NCBI GenBank assembly: GCA_028679405.1
Contig: JAJRBP010000277.1
Location: 1 to 7,489, forward strand
Length of the DNA stretch: 7,489 nucleotides
Direction of reading: 5' to 3'
From: Methanoregulaceae archaeon
GTDB lineage: Archaea; Halobacteriota; Methanomicrobia; Methanomicrobiales; Methanospirillaceae
Position 1 is the first letter of the stretch. Every line of letters begins with the position of its first letter. Of the stretch, positions 1 to 5,037 are shown in pieces. The translations under genes were made by a program, and so were the position numbers. The notes beneath the pieces were generated by a model that saw only the letters and a list, made by a program, of their open reading frames with translations, had not been told where the DNA came from and did no database searches.

Positions 1-285
1 TTCCTTGATGACCTTTATCGCATCGAAGATTCCGGTGTCTTTCTTAAGAGTTATGACAGTGCGGGTCATGATCGTGCTCACCTCGGCAAGCTCGGGATTG
101 TCCCCGCAGAGGCGTGCACCCCGGAGCGCGAGGTCCCGGTCCGTGACGATCCCGACCGGTTTTTCCTTCTCGGTCACCACCACGCACCCGACGTTCTTCT
201 CCTCCATCAGGTTCGCGACAAAGTTCACTGACTCCTCCGGACTGACGCTGATCACGTCCTTGCTGCAGCATTCATAGATTGTCAT
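1..285 (-). CDS. CBS-domain protein, 5' part (cut by left edge)
   Basis: The ATG at 285-283 opens a frame that stays open to the window edge, giving 95 residues without a stop. Translation starts MTIYECCSKDVISVSPEES and continues with NVGCVVVTEKEKPVGIVTDRDLALR, the standard first half of a CBS (Bateman) module: a 'D-V-I-S-V-S-P' entry strand, then the 'G-I-V-T-D-R-D-L' signature at about residues 45-53. A second CBS unit begins near residue 74 (STIMTRTVITLKKDTGIFDAIKVIKE). CBS pairs bind adenine nucleotides such as AMP, ATP or S-adenosylmethionine and often regulate a partner protein; the ligand cannot be told here. The start is supported by GGAGG at 297-293, seven bases upstream, and a TATA box further up. 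The protein may be a free-standing CBS pair of about 130-150 residues or the N-terminus of something longer. The family call is secure; its role is unknown. Confidence 0.88.
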   Translation of the reverse strand, partial: MTIYECCSKDVISVSPEESVNFVANLMEEKNVGCVVVTEKEKPVGIVTDRDLALRGARLCGDNPELAEVSTIMTRTVITLKKDTGIFDAIKVIKE

Positions 286-332
286 ACCTCATCCTCCGAT
301 GGATGAGAAGAGGCGGAGGTTGGATATAAAGG
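286..332 (-). promoter_or_regulatory. Promoter and ribosome binding site of the CBS-domain gene
   Basis: On the minus strand CCTTTATATCC (332-322) is a strong match to the archaeal TATA box. Placing transcription start about 26 bases downstream puts it near 301, giving a leader of roughly 15 bases. That leader holds GGAGG (297-293), complementary to the 3' end of archaeal 16S rRNA, seven bases before the ATG. This is the best-formed promoter in the window, and it implies the CBS gene is transcribed separately from the NDT gene upstream. Start site position is inferred from spacing only. Confidence 0.6.
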
Positions 333-446
333 TGTGTAGGGTGGGAGAAGTCAGGCTGGAAAAAATTGCTTTTAATTTCGTAGTCCTGGGAAAAGTAAAG
401 CAGGTCGATCAATGGAATCGTAACAAACTTTTTTATGTCGAATGGG
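333..446 (-). other. Intergenic stretch after the NDT gene with T-rich runs
   Basis: This part of the spacer between the two minus-strand genes holds no credible ORF. Read on the minus strand it contains several short T-rich runs, including a run of six T at 365-360 shortly before the CBS promoter. Archaeal RNA polymerase can terminate on such T tracts without a hairpin, so this may end the NDT transcript. I see no convincing stem-loop. The inference is weak. Confidence 0.3.
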
Positions 447-893
447 CTATCGGGAGGAGACCGCACAACCGGACAGAATCCCTTCCAGTTCAGGAACGGA
501 TCCCGCTACCCGGTTGTTCAGCGCTCCGAGTATGAGGGGATTGTCAAGGCCGGCCATGAGAGAGCGCGAATCCGTTTTGAGACCTATGCAGTCCTTGCCC
601 ATTGCATACGCAATTCCAAGCTCAACGCAGGCCCCCTCGTCCGGGACCCTTCCATCGAATATGAAGAGGAGGATGTCTGCTTTTTTTATTTCCGCCAGGT
701 CGAGTTCAAATATCTTCTTCATCGCACGCGACCTCCCCTCATGGTCCAGGACCGAATCGGCAAGAAGGTGCCCGTCCCGCTGCGCCAGGTAGGTGGAATA
801 CCCGAGTTTCTCCAGGTAACTGCTCACCTGAAGATTGAAATCGAGTTCTGCCTGGCTGAAGAGAGGTCCGGCGATGTAGATTCTCTTGTTCAT
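447..893 (-). CDS. Nucleoside 2-deoxyribosyltransferase-like protein
   Basis: This 148-residue protein has the family's usual length (about 140-160). It begins with the hallmark MNKRIYIAGPLFSQAE, where the IAGPLF loop (6-12) binds the sugar. FDGRVPDEGACVELGIAYAMGK (79-100) carries the D-x-G and E-x-G motifs; E91 is the expected catalytic nucleophile by analogy with characterised NDT enzymes. Family members cleave or transfer the 2-deoxyribosyl group of nucleosides, or hydrolyse deoxynucleoside monophosphates as DNPH1/Rcl does, in the cytoplasm; which reaction applies cannot be read from sequence. The gene ends in TAG at 449-447. The ABC permease gene ends 131 bases upstream. No good Shine-Dalgarno precedes the ATG (the preceding bases read CATCCCTGATTGTCAG), which fits a leaderless mRNA. 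The family is secure; substrate and physiological role (salvage or nucleotide-pool cleaning) are inferred. Confidence 0.88.
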   Translation of the reverse strand: MNKRIYIAGPLFSQAELDFNLQVSSYLEKLGYSTYLAQRDGHLLADSVLDHEGRSRAMKKIFELDLAEIKKADILLFIFDGRVPDEGACVELGIAYAMGKDCIGLKTDSRSLMAGLDNPLILGALNNRVAGSVPELEGILSGCAVSSR

Positions 894-930
894 CTGACAA
901 TCAGGGATGTTATGACCATATTTTTCTTGC
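894..930 (-). promoter_or_regulatory. Probable leaderless promoter of the NDT gene
   Basis: On the minus strand GCAAGAAAAATATGG (930-916) has a purine-rich BRE-like element followed by an A/T-rich TATA-like box centred near 920. That is about 27 bases upstream of the ATG at 893, the spacing expected if transcription begins at or next to the start codon. The lack of a ribosome binding site supports this. The box is not a strong consensus, so confidence is moderate. Confidence 0.4.
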
Positions 931-1024
931 GTTATTCACCCGGGAACCTTGAGGGAAGGGAATGGCCTGCCAACCGGTTCTCTCCCATATGGTGAACGGA
1001 ACGGACCTGCCGCGAAGGGATCAC

Positions 1025-1807
1025 TCACACAATCAACCGCTTCTTCATCAGGTTCACCGCGAGCAGGAAAAATATCCCGGTCACTGCCACCATCCAGACA
1101 AGGCTCAGTAAGACCAGCGGAGATGGTGCCCCGAGTGTAATAGCCCGCATCAATGCCACTGCGTGTGTCAGGGGAAGGAACGCAAGGGCAAAGTACTGCA
1201 AGAGAACCGGGAGCGTGGAGAGCGGGAAGAACGTCCCACTGACGAGGAACATCGGGGTGATGAAGAGGAAAGACGGGTAGTTCAGCGTGTCGATGCTCGG
1301 GGAGATTGCGGTGAAGCACATCGCGATGCAGCTGAAGAGGAGACCTATGAGGAACGCAAACGGAATCGCGAGGATGGAAATCGGCATACGAATCACCCCG
1401 AATGCGATGAGTACGGGGAGCATGATCGCGGTATAGATCATTCCCCTGGTCGCGCCCCAGAGTATTTCTCCGGCGATGACCTCCTCGAGAGAGACCGGCG
1501 TCGCGATGATCGCGTCGAAGGTCTTCATGTAGTACATCCGGACGTAACTGCCGTACGTGCACTCGAAGAAGGCAGAGTTCATCGCGGAGATGCAGATAAG
1601 GGCCGGAGCGATGAACTGGACGTAAGGTACGCCTTCGATCGACCCGATGTAGCCCCCGAGACCGAATCCGATCGCAAGGAGATAGAGTATCGGCTCGATA
1701 AACGGTGGCAATGCGTTCACCTTCCAGGTCCTGGAAAACACCACGAGGTTCCGCCGCCAGACCTTCCAGGCGCCGCCCGTGATTTTCGGAATGGAGAAGA
1801 GTCCCAT
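1025..1807 (-). CDS. ABC-2 type transporter permease
   Basis: Integral membrane subunit of an ABC exporter, 260 residues from the chosen start, typical for the DrrB/NodJ class. About six hydrophobic segments can be read: near 35-53, 62-80, 112-135, 140-160, 168-192 and 228-252. The stretch EEVIAGEILWGATRG (98-112) is the cytoplasmic coupling region, and NYPSFLFITPMFLVSGTFFPLSTLP (176-200) is the ABC-2 signature. The frame is open further upstream to 1897, but that would overlap the ATPase gene by about 85 bases and add a Pro/Arg-rich non-membrane tail. ATG 1807 is preferred because it lies five bases after the ATPase stop and GGGAGTGA, overlapping that stop, is a good ribosome binding site. 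It acts with the adjacent ATPase. The exported substrate is unknown: drugs, lipids or surface polysaccharide are possible. Confidence 0.9.
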   Translation of the reverse strand: MGLFSIPKITGGAWKVWRRNLVVFSRTWKVNALPPFIEPILYLLAIGFGLGGYIGSIEGVPYVQFIAPALICISAMNSAFFECTYGSYVRMYYMKTFDAIIATPVSLEEVIAGEILWGATRGMIYTAIMLPVLIAFGVIRMPISILAIPFAFLIGLLFSCIAMCFTAISPSIDTLNYPSFLFITPMFLVSGTFFPLSTLPVLLQYFALAFLPLTHAVALMRAITLGAPSPLVLLSLVWMVAVTGIFFLLAVNLMKKRLIV

Positions 1808-1812
1808 GGCAG

Positions 1813-2745
1813 TCACTCCCGGAGGACCCGGCCGGTCAGCTTGAGAAAGACGTCTTCGAGGTTCGCCGGACGTGCAAGGACCTTTCCCGGGTGGCATTTT
1901 TCGAGGAGAGTCCTCGCTACTTCGCGGGCATTGTCAGTGTAGACTTCCACCATGTCACCCATGACTTCGTACTTGATCCCCATATCATTCAGGCATGTTA
2001 CCACGTCGGGATTGTTTTCGGCCTCGACGATCTCCGCGCCGCCATGCGTGCGGACGAGCGATTCGGGAGTTCCCTCCACGAGGATCTTCGCATTGTCCAT
2101 GATTACCAGCCGGTCGCAGAGGCGGGCCGCCTCATCCAGGTAGTGGGTCGTCATCACGATGGTGTTCCCCTGGGACTGGAGGAGTTTCAGGCGCTCCCAG
2201 ATCAGGTGGCGGGCCTGTGGGTCGAGGCCGATCGTCGGCTCGTCGAGGACGAGGAGTTTCGGCCGGTTGACCAGCGCACGCGCAAGGATCAGGCGCCGCT
2301 TCATCCCGCCGGACAGTTGCTCTATCATCACGTCCCGTTTCTCGGTAAGCGCGACGAACTCAAGAAGCTCCGCAACCCTCTTCTCGGCCTCAGGTCCCGG
2401 GATATCGAAGAAGCGGGAGTACTGGAGCAGGTTCTGGTAGGTGGAGAAGTCAGGGTCGAGGTTGGTCTCCTGGGGGACAACTCCGAGGAGCCGCTTGATC
2501 TCTGCCGGGTGACTGTCCACGTCCATGCCGAGGACCGAGAGTTCGCCGGAAGTTTTCGGGCTCACGCATTGTATCATGCGCATCGTCGTCGTCTTCCCTG
2601 CACCGTTCGGACCCAGGAACCCGAATATCTCCCCCTTTTTCACGGTGAAGGAGATGCGGTCCACCGCACAAAACTCCCCGTAATTTTTCGCCAGGTCCCG
2701 TGCCTCGATCACGATCGTACTATCGTCACGTGGATGATCTGCCAT
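1813..2745 (-). CDS. ABC-2 type transporter ATP-binding protein
   Basis: Nucleotide-binding subunit of the exporter whose permease follows after five bases. From the ATG at 2745 it is 310 residues. All ATPase motifs are intact: Walker A GPNGAGKTT (45-53), Q-loop VVPQE (Q92), signature LSGGMKRR (144-151), Walker B LLVLDEPT (164-171, catalytic E169), D-loop GLDP and switch histidine H201 in TTHY. The roughly 90-residue C-terminal extension ending in NLEDVFLKLTGRVLRE is typical of DrrA-like exporters for drugs and hydrophobic compounds. A GTG at 2754 would add three residues; the ATG is preferred because GGTG at 2755-2752 lies at a suitable distance upstream. The lipoprotein gene ends 16 bases before the start, so all three genes are probably cotranscribed. 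Function as an exporter ATPase is secure; the substrate is not known. Confidence 0.93.
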   Translation of the reverse strand: MADHPRDDSTIVIEARDLAKNYGEFCAVDRISFTVKKGEIFGFLGPNGAGKTTTMRMIQCVSPKTSGELSVLGMDVDSHPAEIKRLLGVVPQETNLDPDFSTYQNLLQYSRFFDIPGPEAEKRVAELLEFVALTEKRDVMIEQLSGGMKRRLILARALVNRPKLLVLDEPTIGLDPQARHLIWERLKLLQSQGNTIVMTTHYLDEAARLCDRLVIMDNAKILVEGTPESLVRTHGGAEIVEAENNPDVVTCLNDMGIKYEVMGDMVEVYTDNAREVARTLLEKCHPGKVLARPANLEDVFLKLTGRVLRE

Positions 2746-2761
2746 TATCCGCACCGGAATT

Positions 2762-3286
2762 TCAGCGTTCCAGCCGGAACGTGGTGCTTGCGGTCACATT
2801 CACGGTAACACCTGAAACGGTGACAAGGTACGTGTCCGGTCCGAATCCCTTCGTGCTGAAGGAGAACGACCAGGTATTCTCCGCGTCGCGGGTCCCCTTC
2901 TCGACGAAAACCACACCGGATGCCCCATAAAACGACGAGTCTCCGGTTTTCGGCTGCGGCCCGAAGGAGGCCGAGATTACCTCGACGAGAAGTCCCTGGC
3001 CGGGTGTGAGGATAGTCGTCCCGTTGAGGGTAACGTTCTCGCCTTCCCTGACTATCGCCGGGCTGTGGAGCGAGAGGAGAGGGTTCTGCTCTGTCGGGCG
3101 GGGTGATACCATTACAGGGGAAAGAGTGGGAAGCAGTATTTCCTTTGTTACATCGGGCACGGGTGTCGTCTGGACAGGTAATGTCGCCACCGTTGTCGCC
3201 GGTGGTTTCGATGTGGGGGGAGAAGAGACACACCCGCAGACCAGGAGTAGTGCGATGCAGAGCCCTGCGACGACAGATCGGTTCAT
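2762..3286 (-). CDS. Secreted surface lipoprotein with Thr/Pro linker and C-terminal beta-rich domain
   Basis: A 174-residue predicted lipoprotein. The N-terminus is a signal peptide, MNRSVVAGLCIALLLVCGC, with lipobox V-C-G-C and the likely lipidated Cys at 19. Residues 20-68 are a Pro/Thr/Ser-rich linker typical of archaeal cell-surface proteins. Residues about 75-174 form a domain with EGENVTLNGTTIL, LVEVISASFGPQPKTG, GVVFVEKGT, NTWSFSFSTKGFGPDTYLVTVSGV, a pattern I recognise from repeated extracellular domains of Methanomicrobiales envelope proteins (DUF3821-like; family name from memory and not checked). N-glycosylation sequons occur at N84, N88 and N163. No Shine-Dalgarno is evident at the ATG. 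It sits 16 bases upstream of the ABC ATPase gene, so it may be an accessory of that exporter or merely cotranscribed. No enzyme motif is visible and the function is unknown. Confidence 0.8.
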   Translation of the reverse strand: MNRSVVAGLCIALLLVCGCVSSPPTSKPPATTVATLPVQTTPVPDVTKEILLPTLSPVMVSPRPTEQNPLLSLHSPAIVREGENVTLNGTTILTPGQGLLVEVISASFGPQPKTGDSSFYGASGVVFVEKGTRDAENTWSFSFSTKGFGPDTYLVTVSGVTVNVTASTTFRLER

Positions 3287-3383
3287 GATGTCTGCATAAG
3301 TGTCCCAAAGTACATCAAGCTTATGAGGACGTGGTGAAGCTTCCTGCCATCTATTTTACCAGAAGGGGCAAGAGAGTACTCTC
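3287..3383. promoter_or_regulatory. Divergent promoter region between lipoprotein and flippase genes
   Basis: A 97-base spacer separates the divergent lipoprotein (minus) and flippase (plus) genes. CTATTTTACC (3351-3360) is the best TATA-like element; on the plus strand its centre is about 29 bases before ATG 3384, giving a very short leader, and there is no ribosome binding site close to that ATG. The same A/T-rich block read on the minus strand (GGTAAAATAG) could serve the lipoprotein with a leader of about 40 bases. Two AAGCTT sites (3317-3322 and 3337-3342) start 20 bases apart, and a 12-base palindrome GAGAGTACTCTC abuts the flippase start codon (3372-3383). No regulator can be assigned. 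Confidence 0.4.
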
Positions 3384-4862
3384 ATGGCAGCGTGGGAGCG
3401 CCTCCTAACCCCACTCATGGGGATAGGCCCCGTGAGGCGCCAGAGCATCATCGGGTTCATGTCGACCATCGGGATGATGCTCGCAGGTTTCCTTGCCACG
3501 ATCTACATCGCCCATGCGACCGGGCCTGCTTCGCTTGGTGCATTTTTCCTGATGATCACGTACCTCCCCGTCATCTCGCTCTTCACCGATATGGGGACCG
3601 GTGGCGCGGCACTCCGGCTCATGGGGTCCGGGGAACAGCGGGGTGCGTTCTTCTCCGCCCAGATCGCGGTCCGGGGCGTCCTCCTCATCGTGGTGGTCCT
3701 CCTCCTCGTCCTCCTCCGCCCGTTCTTCATCGACCTCGACTCCTCAGGTCTCTTCTGGTGGCTGACAGGCGCGCTTGTCGTCAGCACCTCTGTGAGCACG
3801 GTGGTGACGGGAGTGTATTCCGCCGGGAAAGCGGGGATACTCCAGCTGGCAGACCTTATCGGAGGGCTTGCCCGGATCCTTGTGCAGCTTGCCGCCGTCT
3901 ATCTCGGGTATTCTGCTGCAGGTCTTGCGGGCGGAGTCGTGGCGGGGCTGCTCGTTACGCTCGGTTTCAACGCAAAATACCTGGAAACCGGCATCTCCAG
4001 GTTCGGGTGGGGGCATATCAGGCAGATTGTATCGATGGCTCCCTGGATAGGTGCCACCGCGTTCACGGTGGTATTACTCGGCGCGACCGATACCATCCTG
4101 CTCGGGTATTTCATGGACCTCCCGGCAGTCGGCCTTTACAGGACCGCCTTCCAGCTTGCCTCCCTTCCCGCATTCACGATGCTTGCGATCAGGACCGCGC
4201 TTTACCCAAAGATCGCCCAGTGGCGGATGGCAGGCGATGTACATGCAATAGAGATGGCACTGTCCAGGGCTGTCACCTTCTCCCTCCTGTTCGCAGTTCC
4301 CGCGATTACAGGAGGATGGATACTCTCGGACCGTCTCCTCTACTATCTCTACGGGTCGAACTTTGTGGCTGCAGCCCCGGCACTTGTCCTCCTGCTGGCC
4401 GTCCAGCCGCTTATTATCGTAAGCTCACTGGCCACGATGTGTCTTTTCGCTCTGGACCGACAGAAGGAGGTGTTCATCTCCACCCTCGCGGGGTTGCTCG
4501 TTCTGTTCCTGACCGGAGTCGTTTTCGTCCCATATCTCGGGATAACCGGTGCTGCGGTCGCATGCATGGCAGCAAATCTTGTGGCAGCCCTTTTCGCGGT
4601 GCGAACGCTTGCGAACGAGGTGAAGTTCCACCTGGAGAAGACCTCTGTCAGGAACATCGTCATCGCAGCCGCGGTGATGGGGGGGATTATCATAGCTTTT
4701 CGGCTCTTTTTCCCTGTTGCTCACCTCATCACGCTTATGGTACTGGTTGGGGGAGGGGCTGCCCTCTACCTGTTCCTTGTGCTCAGGTCCGACCCTGTCA
4801 TCAGGGAAGAGATAAGGGGCCTATCGGTGGCATTCGGCATTCAGTGGCCGCGATGGCTCTGA
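3384..4862 (+). CDS. Wzx-like polysaccharide / oligosaccharide flippase
   Basis: A 492-residue polytopic membrane protein with about 14 hydrophobic segments and the layout of the polysaccharide biosynthesis (Wzx/RfbX, MOP superfamily) flippases, whose usual length is 400-500. The N-terminal half has the family's conserved run, RRQSIIGFMSTIGMMLAGFLATIYIAHATGPASLGAFFLMI (19-59), followed by the D-x-G-T loop FTDMGTGGAALRLMGSG (67-83). The second half starts near IRQIVSMAPWIGATAFTVVLLGATDTILLG (212-241) and YFMDLPAVGLYRTAFQLASLP (242-262), both typical. These proteins move lipid-linked glycans across the cytoplasmic membrane for S-layer or surface glycosylation. The gene stands alone: divergent from the lipoprotein upstream, with a 175-base gap and terminator-like hairpin downstream, and no glycosyltransferase in the window. 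ATG 3384 is chosen from the promoter spacing; ATG 3417 would remove 11 residues. Family is secure; the glycan is unknown. Confidence 0.9.
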   Translation: MAAWERLLTPLMGIGPVRRQSIIGFMSTIGMMLAGFLATIYIAHATGPASLGAFFLMITYLPVISLFTDMGTGGAALRLMGSGEQRGAFFSAQIAVRGVLLIVVVLLLVLLRPFFIDLDSSGLFWWLTGALVVSTSVSTVVTGVYSAGKAGILQLADLIGGLARILVQLAAVYLGYSAAGLAGGVVAGLLVTLGFNAKYLETGISRFGWGHIRQIVSMAPWIGATAFTVVLLGATDTILLGYFMDLPAVGLYRTAFQLASLPAFTMLAIRTALYPKIAQWRMAGDVHAIEMALSRAVTFSLLFAVPAITGGWILSDRLLYYLYGSNFVAAAPALVLLLAVQPLIIVSSLATMCLFALDRQKEVFISTLAGLLVLFLTGVVFVPYLGITGAAVACMAANLVAALFAVRTLANEVKFHLEKTSVRNIVIAAAVMGGIIIAFRLFFPVAHLITLMVLVGGGAALYLFLVLRSDPVIREEIRGLSVAFGIQWPRWL

Positions 4863-4884
4863 TTCAAAGACTCTGATTTCAGGT

Positions 4885-4906
4885 TGAAGGACTGGCTTAT
4901 CCTTCA
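4885..4906. repeat. Perfect 7-bp inverted repeat after the flippase gene
   Basis: TGAAGGA (4885-4891) and TCCTTCA (4900-4906) pair perfectly around an eight-base loop (4892-4899), with a possible extra T-G pair outside. It lies 22 bases after the flippase stop codon. There is no T-run behind it, so it is more likely a 3' mRNA end stabiliser or processing structure than a terminator. Confidence 0.45.
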
Positions 4907-4933
4907 GACATCCGCAGTATCATGCAAGTTATC

Positions 4934-4955
4934 GATCCCTTCAGCGGGATCTTTT
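4934..4955 (+). terminator. Terminator-like hairpin with T-run after the flippase gene
   Basis: GATCCC (4934-4939) and GGGATC (4946-4951) form a perfect six-bp stem with a six-base loop, followed directly by TTTT (4952-4955). This resembles an intrinsic terminator for the flippase transcript. The T-run is short, and archaea rely more on T tracts than on hairpins, so the assignment is moderate. The right half of this stem is also part of a second possible stem (4943-4950 with 4962-4969). Confidence 0.45.
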
Positions 4956-4969
4956 AAGGAAATCCCGCT
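4943..4969. repeat. 8-bp inverted repeat overlapping and competing with the terminator-like stem
   Basis: AGCGGGAT (4943-4950) pairs perfectly with ATCCCGCT (4962-4969) over an 11-base loop (4951-4961). It shares bases 4946-4950 with the terminator-like hairpin 4934-4951, so the two cannot form together, and the T-run falls inside the loop of this second stem. The layout is that of a terminator / antiterminator pair. No leader peptide or ligand-binding RNA fold is recognisable. Confidence 0.4.
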
Positions 4970-5000
4970 CCTGATACCCTTCGCGGGCCGGGAAAACCGG

Positions 5001-5037
5001 GAAGAAAGCTCTTATCCATTCAGGTAGAGTGTAGTTC
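5001..5037 (+). promoter_or_regulatory. Probable leaderless promoter of the AAA-TOPRIM operon
   Basis: GAAGAAAGCTCTTATCC (5001-5017) combines a purine-rich BRE-like element with a TATA-like box CTTATCC (5011-5017) centred 24 bases before ATG 5038. That spacing predicts transcription starting at or within a few bases of the start codon. The only ribosome binding site candidate, AGGTAG at 5022-5027, is weak. Together these suggest a leaderless mRNA for the ATPase gene. The promoter lies downstream of the inverted-repeat cluster, so those hairpins would not be part of its transcript. Confidence 0.5.

Noticed and set aside
435..995. 186-residue plus-strand frame opposite the NDT gene
   Set aside because: Antisense to a clear NDT family protein and lacks conserved features.
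1808..1897. 30-residue N-terminal extension of the permease
   Set aside because: It would overlap the ATPase coding end, has a non-membrane Pro/Arg composition, and the ATG at 1807 has a good ribosome site overlapping the ATPase stop.
1163..1942. 259-residue plus-strand frame opposite the permease gene, very rich in Glu/Arg/Asp
   Set aside because: The charged composition mirrors a hydrophobic gene read antisense; there is no supporting promoter or ribosome site.
1891..2808. 305-residue plus-strand frame opposite the ABC ATPase gene
   Set aside because: Antisense to a gene with every ATPase motif intact; the translation has no recognisable domain and reflects codon bias of the true gene.
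3680..3722. CTC/CTCCTC-rich simple-sequence stretch
   Set aside because: It encodes a Leu/Val-rich transmembrane helix of the flippase and is explained by codon usage.
3392..4876. 494-residue open frame overlapping the whole flippase gene in another frame
   Set aside because: Its translation is Arg/His/Pro/Cys-rich with no membrane segments or motifs, while the flippase frame shows clear family features. It is a shadow frame made possible by high GC content.
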